Shown: piece by piece, positions 1 to 7,124 of the stretch
Layout: each line of letters opens with the position of its first letter
How positions within the stretch are numbered: the stretch's first letter is position 1
Origin: Leptospirales bacterium
GTDB taxonomy: Bacteria; Spirochaetota; Leptospiria; Leptospirales; Leptonemataceae
Length of the DNA stretch: 64,000 bases
Direction: 5' to 3'
NCBI GenBank assembly: GCA_016788865.1
Contig: JAEUSB010000095.1
Location: 124,001-188,000, forward strand
Program-made: the position numbers and the translations under genes
The notes under the pieces: model-generated
Seen by the model: the letters and a program-made list of their open reading frames with translations, nothing else
Told to the model about the DNA's origin: nothing
The model's database searches: none

Positions 1-1023
1 GTTCGCAATCCGCGTGGCCTCAAAGTAGGGCAGAAATTATACATCATCGACAAGAACCCATATCATGAACGGTTCCGCAATGGCCTGATCGTCGGTGAAA
101 TCACCGTCCAGTCCGTGCTCAAAACGGCCTTCTATGGCTGGGTTGTGACCGGCACGGGCATTCTGCTCCGGGTCCGCGAAGGTCTCTTTGTAGCTCGCAC
201 TCAGGATTCAGAAACCCTCGCGCATGCCTTTGATCTCAAGAAGAAGGGTGATTTGTACCGGGATCGCGGTGAACAGGAAAAGGCAGTTGCGACCTATCAG
301 TCCGCACTCGTTGCAGATCGGGATTTATCGGAGGCTCATGCCTCGCTTGGAATTTCATTTCTCAAAGAAATGCGCAGCCGCGAATTTCCATCCAGGGCGC
401 TGTCGGAGTTTGAGCAGGCATGGAAAGTTCGCGAGAACTTCCACTACGCCTACGACGAAGTTAACTTCTATAGAAACTACATGGAAGCACTCTACATTGC
501 TTACCGGGTCCGTCGCCTGGAAAGCGGGAAAGGCGACAAGGCCCTTGGCTATGTGAATCGCCTCAAGGAAGTCGCCGATGCAGCCGCCATGCATGTGCCC
601 GAAGATCCGGATGTCCTGGTTGGCCTGCTTCGATTCCAACTCACTACAATGGAAATGAATCGCAATGGTGCGAGCCCTGCGCAGCGTAAGCTATACGATG
701 AGTCCCTGAAGGCCGCAGGACAACTCGTAGACAAGCTCGAACCAATTCTGAACGATCCCAAAACCTACCTGAAGCGTATGCAGCGTCAGGCTGAAGGCAA
801 CGTTGCCACACTGAAATTCACGGCAGGCCAGGCTGAAGTCCACCGACTTGCAGTAATCTACTACGGCGCAATGTTCCGCGACCTTCGGAACTCTACGCGG
901 CCGGAGGATGCGCAAGTTCGCGAGAAGTGTGCTGCGCGTATTCGCTGGCATGCGCGGCAATTTACGGCGCACAAATCCGCAACTGATCCTGAAATCGACC
1001 GGTATATTCGCGAAACGGAATGA
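1..1023 (+). CDS. TPR-repeat protein, 5' end outside window
   Basis: The frame is open from base 1, so the true start lies upstream; the first in-window GTG (115) is not a credible start. The visible 340 residues begin with a small beta-rich segment containing LKVGQKLYII and GEITVQSVLKTAFYG. A region rich in TPR-like helices follows (roughly residues 76-180, e.g. KKGDLYRDRGEQEKAVATYQ), then a charged helical tail. TPR arrays are protein-protein scaffolds; no catalytic motif is visible. The stop codon overlaps the tgt start by four bases (ATGA), implying translational coupling. Proteins of this build are common as exported or lipoprotein TPR proteins in spirochaetes, but the signal peptide cannot be judged here and the function is unknown. 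Confidence 0.75.
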   Translation, partial: VRNPRGLKVGQKLYIIDKNPYHERFRNGLIVGEITVQSVLKTAFYGWVVTGTGILLRVREGLFVARTQDSETLAHAFDLKKKGDLYRDRGEQEKAVATYQSALVADRDLSEAHASLGISFLKEMRSREFPSRALSEFEQAWKVRENFHYAYDEVNFYRNYMEALYIAYRVRRLESGKGDKALGYVNRLKEVADAAAMHVPEDPDVLVGLLRFQLTTMEMNRNGASPAQRKLYDESLKAAGQLVDKLEPILNDPKTYLKRMQRQAEGNVATLKFTAGQAEVHRLAVIYYGAMFRDLRNSTRPEDAQVREKCAARIRWHARQFTAHKSATDPEIDRYIRETE

Positions 1024-2174
1024 GCTTCTTTAGCGAAGAGGCTCGCGATGGAGAAGCGCGCACGGGTCTCCTCGAATTCGAAACGGTCGAAGGAAAGCTT
1101 CAAGTTCAAACCCCCGCCTTTATGCCCGTTGGAACCCGGGCGAGTGTTAAGGGTCTCTTTCAAGAGAATCTCGAAGAGATTGGCTACAAGCTAATACTTG
1201 GAAATACATATCACCTCTACTTGCGACCTGGTTCAAAAGAGATTAGAACTCTGGGTGGACTGAAGAAATTCATGTCATGGAACAAGGGCGTAATTCTCAC
1301 CGATAGCGGTGGATATCAAATGTTCAGTCTATCCGAGCATATGAAGCTCGATGACGCTGGCGTTACATTCAAGAGTCACCTTGATGGAAGCATGCATCGC
1401 TTCACTCCAGAGTCAGCGATTGATATTCAATGTGATTTGCAGTCTGATATCATGATGGTGCTAGACGATTGTCCTCCCGGTGATTCCGACCCGAATCGGA
1501 TTCGTGACTCACTGAATCGCACCCATCGCTGGGCAAAGAGCTCGATTGAGCATCATTCGAATCTAGTCACTTCCGGTCAGGTTGATCCAGGCAAGCAACG
1601 ATTGTTCGGAATTGTGCAGGGAGCTATTTCAGAGGAAGCACGGATTGAATCGCTCGAATTCATCTCAGGCCTGCCTTTCTCGGGAGTCGCCATTGGCGGG
1701 CTCTCTGTTGGTGAGTCGCGCGAGGACTTTTACAGGATACTGCAGTGTCTGAATGGTCGAATGGACCGGCTGAGACCCAGGTATCTCATGGGAGTTGGCA
1801 CTGTTCCTGACTTCATCGAATCTGTCAAAAATGGAATTGATATGTTTGATTGCGTACTCCCTACACGAAATGCGCGAAATGGGCAGGCACTGACGTCAGC
1901 CGGAAAGGTGCGAATTCGCAATCAATCGCATAAATTGGACGATCGACCACTCGATCCGGGGTGTTCCTGTCTGGTCTGCAGGCGGTACAGCCGTGCATAT
2001 CTGCGACATCTTTTCATTTCCGACGAGATGCTCGGTCCAATGCTTATGTCGTATCACAACCTGGCGTTCTATTTTTCATTTTTTGATGAGATGCGGCAGG
2101 CGATTCGTGCTGGTGCTTTCCGTGTTTTCTGTGAAAAATGGGCGAACTGGGAATCATGGGGCGAAAAAGACTGA
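1020..2174 (+). CDS. tgt: Queuine/preQ1 tRNA-guanine transglycosylase
   Basis: Exchanges guanine-34 for preQ1 in GUN-anticodon tRNAs, a step of queuosine synthesis. At 384 aa it matches the bacterial family. The base-recognition motif TDSGGYQMF is at residues 94-102 (general Asp 95). The nucleophile Asp 277 lies in MFDCVLPTRNARNG. The zinc site is complete: Cys 315, Cys 317, Cys 320 and His 346 with the expected C-x-C-x2-C-x25-H spacing. The ATG overlaps the stop of the TPR gene, which fixes the start and suggests coupled expression. No other queuosine gene is seen nearby. Fully intact and confidently identified from motifs. Confidence 0.97.
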   Translation: MSFFSEEARDGEARTGLLEFETVEGKLQVQTPAFMPVGTRASVKGLFQENLEEIGYKLILGNTYHLYLRPGSKEIRTLGGLKKFMSWNKGVILTDSGGYQMFSLSEHMKLDDAGVTFKSHLDGSMHRFTPESAIDIQCDLQSDIMMVLDDCPPGDSDPNRIRDSLNRTHRWAKSSIEHHSNLVTSGQVDPGKQRLFGIVQGAISEEARIESLEFISGLPFSGVAIGGLSVGESREDFYRILQCLNGRMDRLRPRYLMGVGTVPDFIESVKNGIDMFDCVLPTRNARNGQALTSAGKVRIRNQSHKLDDRPLDPGCSCLVCRRYSRAYLRHLFISDEMLGPMLMSYHNLAFYFSFFDEMRQAIRAGAFRVFCEKWANWESWGEKD

Positions 2175-2232
2175 GCCAGGGGACGCTCGCGCGTTTGCGA
2201 AAAAAATCCCCTTTGCGCTTGAATTTTTTAAG

Positions 2233-2263
2233 TTGACAGGAAGTATGGAACGTTCCGTATCTT
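2233..2263 (+). promoter_or_regulatory. Candidate promoter with palindrome before the STAS gene
   Basis: A consensus -35 hexamer TTGACA (2233-2238) is followed 19 bases later by TATCTT, or at 17-18 bases by weaker hexamers. A perfect 10-bp palindrome GGAACGTTCC (2247-2256) sits inside the spacer, where a dimeric regulator could bind. The STAS start codon is 40 bases downstream. The -35 is clear; the -10 and any operator role are inferred. Confidence 0.4.
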
Positions 2264-2303
2264 TCGAGGATTCCGGACAAATAGAGGAGCCTGTCATAAT
2301 CGT

Positions 2304-2639
2304 ATGGAAATAGCAAGAAGAGCAAGTGGGGACATCGTCATCCTGGATGTAAACGGGGAAATCGACCTCTACAACGCCCCGGAAATCAAAGAGCTTATCA
2401 ACAAGCTCATTGAAGAGCAAAAATACAACGTCATTATCAACCTGGACAGAGTGTCTTACATTGACTCCTCCGGAATTGGTGCTTTGATCTCCAGTCTGTC
2501 AAATCTGAAGAAATACCAGGGTGGTCTCAAGATCATCAATGTATCCGGTTCTGTTAGAAAAGTATTTGAGCTTACAAAATTGACTTCATTCTTTGAAATC
2601 TATGATTCAGAGGGTGATGCTGTCGCCGCCTTCAAATAA
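2304..2639 (+). CDS. STAS-domain anti-sigma factor antagonist
   Basis: A single STAS domain of 111 aa, the size of SpoIIAA/RsbV-type anti-anti-sigma factors. The phosphorylation loop YIDSSGIGALIS is at residues 52-63, with Ser 55/56 as the likely target of a partner serine kinase. The N-terminal strand-helix pattern (VILDVNGEIDLYNAPEIKE) is typical. Unphosphorylated members bind the anti-sigma kinase and release a sigma factor. No cognate kinase or phosphatase is encoded in the window, so the partner is unknown. It is preceded by a candidate promoter at 2233 and followed by a short GC hairpin, and is probably transcribed alone or with the LysM gene downstream. Confidence 0.92.
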   Translation: MEIARRASGDIVILDVNGEIDLYNAPEIKELINKLIEEQKYNVIINLDRVSYIDSSGIGALISSLSNLKKYQGGLKIINVSGSVRKVFELTKLTSFFEIYDSEGDAVAAFK

Positions 2640-2646
2640 GTCGGCG

Positions 2647-2662
2647 GACGCCGCCCGGCGTC
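2647..2662 (+). terminator. Short GC hairpin after the STAS gene
   Basis: GACGCCG-CC-CGGCGTC forms a 7-bp perfect stem just after the STAS stop codon. The loop is very tight and no T-tract follows (GTAAATTACC), so it may be a weak attenuator or an mRNA 3' stabiliser. A similar CCCGGCGTC arm recurs in the hairpin at 5711-5737. Confidence 0.35.
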
Positions 2663-2686
2663 GTAAATTACCAAGGACGGACTCCT

Positions 2687-4051
2687 ATGAACGCAAACAA
2701 TCTATTTAGACTAATACTGGCAGTTGTCGTCTCCACTGTGGTGTATTGCAGCAAGCCAGTCCCGGTTCAGGAATTGAGCCAGGCTAGAAATGAGATAGCG
2801 CTTGCGGAAGAAGAGCAAGCCAAAGAGTTTTCTTCTACTAATTTTGAGAATGCCAGACAGTCCCTCCTCGGGGCGCATGCGCAGCTCTCAGGCGAAGCGT
2901 ACGACCAGTCAAAAACCAAGGCCGTAGAAGCTTTTACAAATGCTAGAACAGCTCGTCTCGAAGCGGCTCCAAAGTACGCTCAGAAGACAAAGTCAGCTGC
3001 TGAGCAGGGTGTGGCTCGTGCAGAAGAAGCCTACGCAGAAGAACTTGCAAAAGACGACTACGCTGCTGCAAAGAAACTCAATGCTGAAGGGAATGAGGCC
3101 TTAACTCAGGCCAAAGCTGCCAGCGGAGATGCGGTTCTCGACTCATATCGCACTGCATATAGAAAGTTTGAGGCATCTGCAGCCGCGTCTGAAAAGGCTC
3201 GCAATACTGCTCTGGCACAAAAAGGCGATCTGTTGCAATCACTCAATGGCGTTCAGTCGGTTCTCGACAAAGCAGAGCGTTACGGCGCTAAAGAATACGC
3301 AAATCAGGAATTTGAATCCGCGCAGGCATTGTTGACCGGAGCCCGTTCAGATTTTGACGGAAGCAAGCTCAAAGCTGGCGCAATGAAAATGAAACAGGCG
3401 GAAGAGCAGGCCGGACTTGCGCTTTCTAAGTCTGTTTCTCAATACGCAGCCAAGAAGAAAGAAGAAGCCACAACGGCCGTTACTGGGGCTGAAAAGAACG
3501 TAGAAGGTCTTCCTGCAGGCAAGGATGAAACCAAAACACTGCGCGACTATGCTGCAGCTGCGCGTGAGGCACTGAACTCCTCTGTAACAAACTACGGAAA
3601 TCAGAAATACGAAGATAGCATAAAGGATTCAGAAGAGGCAATTCGTCTTTCTGCAATCATCAAAGAGCAGTCCCTCGCGGCGCGCGACAAATACAACAAC
3701 CGCGACGCTGTAGTCGATACCAGTGGCGCAACCAACCTGCCGGCTGGCTGGCAGCTCTACACGGTTAAGAAGCAGAAGCCTGAAGAGTGCCTGTCCTGCA
3801 TTTCTAAGAAGAAGAATGTTTACGACAACCTCTTCCTCTGGAAGCGCATCTTCGAAGCCAACACAGACATTATTAAGAATCCTAACCTGATCTACCCAGG
3901 TCAGCAGCTCTTTGTTCCGCCAAAGACTGGTAAGGTTGAAAAGCTGAATCGCACGGAAGTTCTGAAGAACACTCCAGCTCCGGCAACCGAGACCAAGACG
4001 GAAACCAAGAAGACTGAAATGGACCGTCAACCACAAGAGAACATGAAGTAG
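2687..4051 (+). CDS. LysM-domain lipoprotein with long helical body
   Basis: A 454-aa protein. The N-terminus has a short hydrophobic stretch ending VVYCS, a spirochaete-type lipobox with Cys near residue 22, so a lipid-anchored exported protein is predicted. Residues about 25-340 are Ala/Glu/Lys-rich and strongly helical, with repeated motifs such as YDQSKTKAVEAFTNARTAR and FESAQALLTGARSDFDGSK, suggesting an extended coiled-coil or helical-repeat rod. Residues about 350-410 form a LysM peptidoglycan-binding domain (LYTVKKQ ... NPNLIYPGQQLFVPP) with an unusual CLSC insertion. The tail is Thr/Lys-rich. Likely role: an envelope protein tethering to peptidoglycan. A strong terminator follows at 4070, closing the transcription unit. 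Confidence 0.85.
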   Translation: MNANNLFRLILAVVVSTVVYCSKPVPVQELSQARNEIALAEEEQAKEFSSTNFENARQSLLGAHAQLSGEAYDQSKTKAVEAFTNARTARLEAAPKYAQKTKSAAEQGVARAEEAYAEELAKDDYAAAKKLNAEGNEALTQAKAASGDAVLDSYRTAYRKFEASAAASEKARNTALAQKGDLLQSLNGVQSVLDKAERYGAKEYANQEFESAQALLTGARSDFDGSKLKAGAMKMKQAEEQAGLALSKSVSQYAAKKKEEATTAVTGAEKNVEGLPAGKDETKTLRDYAAAAREALNSSVTNYGNQKYEDSIKDSEEAIRLSAIIKEQSLAARDKYNNRDAVVDTSGATNLPAGWQLYTVKKQKPEECLSCISKKKNVYDNLFLWKRIFEANTDIIKNPNLIYPGQQLFVPPKTGKVEKLNRTEVLKNTPAPATETKTETKKTEMDRQPQENMK

Positions 4052-4069
4052 GTTCAACCCGCTTCTGCG

Positions 4070-4101
4070 AAACCCGCCCTGCATGCATGGCGGGTTTTTT
4101 T
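4070..4101 (+). terminator. Rho-independent terminator
   Basis: The arms AAACCCGCC (4070-4078) and GGCGGGTTT (4089-4097) form a 9-bp stem around a 10-base loop, followed directly by a run of seven T ending at 4101. It lies 19 bases after the LysM lipoprotein stop and is the strongest intrinsic terminator in the window. Confidence 0.88.
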
Positions 4102-4230
4102 GTGCCTTTGCGGTTCCATTTAGACGCGGATCAGGGCCACAATCCCGACCCCTCCGATCAACATGGTCGCAGGAGAATCGTGCAGAAATATTGAATGGCC
4201 GATATTCTCGTGCATCGGTATTTCGCGAAA

Positions 4231-4593
4231 ATGAACAATCCAATTCTATTTCTCGCGCTCGGGTTACTGGCCGGTGGGATGAGCGGCCTAATCGGTATCG
4301 GCGGTGGAATCGTCCTGGTTCCAGTCCTGGTGTTTCTATTTGGTTTTAACCAGCAGATGGCTGAGGGGACCACGCTCGCCGCAATGGTTCCGCCGATTGG
4401 CGTCCTGGCTGCCTATGTTTATTACAAGTCCGGATATGTAAACCTCCCGGCCGCACTCTGGATTTCATTGGGATTCCTGATCGGCGGCTACCTGGGCGCC
4501 CGATCGGCCGTGTCTCTCAATCCTGAGATATTGCGCCGCATCTTTGGTGGATTTGCAGTGCTTGTTGGATTCCGAATGCTCTGGGGATCCTGA
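4231..4593 (+). CDS. Half-size TauE/SafE family permease
   Basis: The 120-aa reading from ATG 4231 (an in-frame ATG at 4195 would add 12 unlikely residues) shows four hydrophobic segments. It has the family signature GxxxGxxGIGGGIVLVPVLV near residues 12-31, followed by AEGTTLAAMVPP. TauE/SafE proteins export or import sulfur compounds and organic anions. Full members are about 250 aa with two such halves; single-repeat proteins of about 120 aa also exist and probably dimerise. The C-terminus (IFGGFAVLVGFRML) is a normal repeat end, so this is not an obvious truncation. Its last 77 bases overlap, antisense, the 3' end of the frameshifted DUF5985 gene. Substrate unknown. Confidence 0.8.
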   Translation: MNNPILFLALGLLAGGMSGLIGIGGGIVLVPVLVFLFGFNQQMAEGTTLAAMVPPIGVLAAYVYYKSGYVNLPAALWISLGFLIGGYLGARSAVSLNPEILRRIFGGFAVLVGFRMLWGS

Positions 4594-4877
4594 TGCACGG
4601 GATTCGCTCAGGGGCCAGCATCCTGGCCCGGATATTCTTCTCCAGTATTGCTACTACAATGAAGAGATAGGAAACAAGGCGAATCGTGAAAATCAGCGCA
4701 TCATCGTCACCCATCACTGTATAGAATGCGGCAAGGGCACGATTTACGCCTTCTAGTCCAAAAGAAGCCGCAAACCAGAGAAAGATGCGATCCTCCTCTT
4801 GCACCCAGAAACTGCACCAAGAACATTGCTGCAATCAAGTAGCCCATCGCAATGGCACCCAGTAATAGTAGTATCAT
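4517..4877 (-). pseudogene. DUF5985 membrane protein, frameshifted
   Basis: The reading starts at ATG 4877, directly after the TGA of the preceding gene and behind GAGGAGGT. It gives an N-terminus MILLLLGAIAMGYLIAAMFL and then leaves the family pattern. Shifting frame at the TTT run 4809-4811 restores FWVQEEDRIFLWFAASFGLE, then LEGVNRALAA and VSYLFIVVAILEKN, the typical DUF5985 second half. Removing one base gives a 119-aa protein with three membrane segments. Either it is a recent pseudogene or there is a one-base sequencing insertion. Its 3' end overlaps the TauE/SafE gene on the other strand. DUF5985 has no known function. Confidence 0.72.
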
Positions 4878-5140
4878 TCAGACCTCCTCGCGCATAAACA
4901 TGAGACCGTAAAGTAAAGCCAGGATGGAGGCGAAGCTGATAATCAGTCGGACGGGGTAGAGATCTAGCTCCGGAAACAAAAGGTTATCCAGGATTACAAG
5001 TACGCCCGTCACAATTTGTCCTATGAAGTACACACTGCTCCAGAAGAGCAGATTGAACTTTGTCCGGAGTACGCGCGGACAAGCATCCAGGTGCACAACG
5101 AAGCAATGGCCACGCAGAGGGAATATACCAAGATTCTCAT
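4878..5140 (-). pseudogene. DUF5985 membrane protein (first of pair), frameshifted
   Basis: ATG 5140 lies behind a strong AAGGAG ribosome site and one base after the wHTH stop codon. The frame reads MRILVYSLCVAIASLCTWML, then VRAYS, and soon meets TAG. One base added near the GG at 5066-5067 restores SRTKFNLLFWSSVYFIGQ, then VILDNLLFPELDLYPVR and ILALLYGLMF, which matches the family pattern of a short three-helix DUF5985 protein. The corrected length is 87 aa, consistent with a single-base deletion. Because the ribosome site, coupling to neighbours and downstream frame are intact, the lesion is recent or a sequence error. Confidence 0.72.
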
Positions 5141-5141
5141 G

Positions 5142-5528
5142 CTAGGGATCTCCTTTGAATCGAAATGCTTCTGAAAATTTGCGGATATTTCCCGTCTTTC
5201 TGTGAATCAGGTTCGTGATCTCGATGAGATTTGATCCGTACCAATTATTCAGTTGTTCCACCAATCGTCTTTGTTCGTCACTACTGGGTTGGTATTGAAA
5301 TCTGTCTGCGCCACCATCGTGCGTCAGGAAACCACCAAGGGCCAACTGTTTGAGGAGTTGCAGGGCTATCTTTGGTGAAATGAAAAGGCGACTCGCCATC
5401 TGACTCGCGTCCCAGATTTGCTCTGGACTCTTATAGCATTGGAGGAGTGCCTCAAGAAACGGTACGGAATCAATACCGGTCATGATGAACCGGCGTACGT
5501 TATCCGGAATAGCATCAGGTTCTGCCAT
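5142..5528 (-). CDS. Winged-helix protein of the DUF5985 operon
   Basis: A 128-aa protein read from ATG 5528 (MAEPDAIPDNVRRFIMTGID), preceded by AGG at good spacing. A TTG start at 5609 would lengthen it by 27 residues. The middle part (SPEQIWDASQMASRLFISPKIALQLLKQLALGGFL) has the helix-turn-helix and wing layout of a small MarR/DprA-like winged helix. The tail (LIHRKTGNIRKFSEAFRFK) resembles the usual C-terminus of proteins found beside DUF5985 pairs in many Gram-negative genomes. In such operons it precedes two DUF5985 genes, exactly as here. DNA binding is inferred from fold prediction only; the ligand and targets are unknown. Confidence 0.72.
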   Translation of the reverse strand: MAEPDAIPDNVRRFIMTGIDSVPFLEALLQCYKSPEQIWDASQMASRLFISPKIALQLLKQLALGGFLTHDGGADRFQYQPSSDEQRRLVEQLNNWYGSNLIEITNLIHRKTGNIRKFSEAFRFKGDP

Positions 5529-5710
5529 GCAAACCTGCCGCAATGTGCATTGTAATCGTTCCCATTCTCGCGCCTCAACGAGAATGGCATTCCGCTCCCT
5601 TTCGATCAACGCGTTCCGTCTGGCAAAGCTGGATGTTCAACGTCACAAGAACCACCGGTTCGATGTCACGTCCTGCGTGACATTCGCGCATGAGGAAGTG
5701 CTGAGCGCTG

Positions 5711-5737
5711 CCCGGCGTCTGTTACGGCGACGCCGGG
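5711..5737 (-). terminator. GC hairpin spanning the beta-propeller stop codon
   Basis: The arms CCCGGCGTC (5711-5719) and GACGCCGGG (5729-5737) make a perfect 9-bp stem with a 9-base loop that contains the TAA stop of the minus-strand beta-propeller gene. No T-tract follows on either strand, so it is not a classical terminator. It may slow exonucleases or terminate weakly. Confidence 0.4.
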
Positions 5738-6900
5738 TCAAGGAGCGGGAAGCGTTGTCCGGTCCACCCGACGCTCGTCACATTCATTCCGGGGCTTGCG
5801 GACCCAACAGGAGTAGCGAGGACGCTCCCTCCGACAATACGATAAACGTAGACTATGTTTGATCCTGTTGCCGCTGCCGCGAGAAATTCCCCGGTAGGAT
5901 CAAACTTGACGAACGTTGGAAAGGTTCCCGTCGGAATTGTGAGGACGGTTCCCGCTGTCAATGTCCCTGTCGAAGGGTCGATGTTGTAAGTGTGAACGGC
6001 GGGAGCCGTTGTAGCTCTGGATACAGCCAGCATCGTACCGGAAGAGTTCACGTCAATATTTTGGGCGGCTGTCCCTGTAGTCAGGTCGGAGAGCAGGGCC
6101 GGCCCGATGGCACCCGTGCTTGTGTTCAAGGCGTAGGCCCGCGCAGCGGCCCCATTGAATTGAGCGGAGTACAGGAATCGTCCGTCAGGTGACACGGCCG
6201 CGTCACGCGGTTCACAGGGGTTTGTGCAAACACCGGTAATAGCCATGGCGAAACTGGTCCGGCCGCCCAGTATCCCGTTCGCGCCAATCGGATAGAACTC
6301 GATTGCCTGACTTGCCTCGGTGGGATTATAAACAAAACCATTGGACACGGTCAAATTTGTACTAAAATTTGCAGTCCCCGCTGCGGTTGCTCCCAGCGCA
6401 GTAAGACTCCCATCTGCCGTATTGATTGAGAAGGAGTGGATCGCCGACGCGGCTGTATTCCCTGCCACGTAAAGCAAATCTCGGGTAGGGTGGCTGACCG
6501 GCTTTGTAGCTCCAGCCGCAGTCACACTGCCGATAAAGCTTAACGCGCCGTTTGGTCCAATTAAGAAGCGATGGACAGAGTTAGCCGCGGGGTCTGCCAC
6601 GTAAGCAAAAGTTCCCGTGCGATCCGTGGTGAGTTGAGCTGCTCCCGTACCAATGCTAGATTGGCGAACAAAATAGATTGAGCCGGTCTCTCTGTTGAAG
6701 CCGTATTGGGCAATGCCGGATGGCGAAGTCGTATTGCTGTATAGCCGTGGCACAATTTTCGAAGGAAACAAAAACCAAAGCGAGATATTACAATTGATGT
6801 CATGGGCGTCGCAATGTGCGGCAGGTCCGCACTCGAAGGTGACGCCGGCGGCGGCGAACACCAGGCATAGGCGCACTCTGACATGTCGTTCAATAGTCAC
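5722..6900 (-). CDS. Beta-propeller (lactonase-like) exported protein
   Basis: Repeated blades with patterns such as RTGTFAYVADPAANSVHRFLI, SPDGRFLYSAQFNGAAARAYAL and DPTGEFLAAAATGSNIVYVYRI identify a seven-bladed propeller of the 6-phosphogluconolactonase/YVTN-like superfamily. In spirochaetes such proteins are usually surface or periplasmic lipoproteins of unknown ligand, not metabolic lactonases. The start is uncertain: GTG 6900 and GTG 6876 both precede a short hydrophobic stretch (LCLVFAAAGVTFECG) that could be a poor lipoprotein signal, while a TTG at 6975 adds a charged leader. It is paralogous to the gene at 62354-63487. The stop codon lies in the loop of a GC hairpin. Confidence 0.72.
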   Translation of the reverse strand: MTIERHVRVRLCLVFAAAGVTFECGPAAHCDAHDINCNISLWFLFPSKIVPRLYSNTTSPSGIAQYGFNRETGSIYFVRQSSIGTGAAQLTTDRTGTFAYVADPAANSVHRFLIGPNGALSFIGSVTAAGATKPVSHPTRDLLYVAGNTAASAIHSFSINTADGSLTALGATAAGTANFSTNLTVSNGFVYNPTEASQAIEFYPIGANGILGGRTSFAMAITGVCTNPCEPRDAAVSPDGRFLYSAQFNGAAARAYALNTSTGAIGPALLSDLTTGTAAQNIDVNSSGTMLAVSRATTAPAVHTYNIDPSTGTLTAGTVLTIPTGTFPTFVKFDPTGEFLAAAATGSNIVYVYRIVGGSVLATPVGSASPGMNVTSVGWTGQRFPLLDPASP

Positions 6901-7124
6901 GACGCCATCCTGATTGCGCGACGCATCGCTCGCAAGCGATTTCTTGCATTCCTGGAATAGCTGGTAACAACGCAAAGACCGGAGTATTGAGCAACGGTCT
7001 CTATCACGTCAAGTAGCCTCAATCCTCGGGTGGCACCGGTAAAAGACACCGCGAAATCGGAGGTCGAAAAATGTAAATAAGCAATTGACTCTTCTTGCGG
7101 TCATGACCGTGAATAGCCATACCC

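Noticed and set aside
6561-6893. Alternative lipoprotein-like start (AYAWCSPPPASPSS) in another frame before the beta-propeller
   Set aside because: It would need a frameshift to join the propeller frame and lacks a clear hydrophobic signal core; kept only as start uncertainty.
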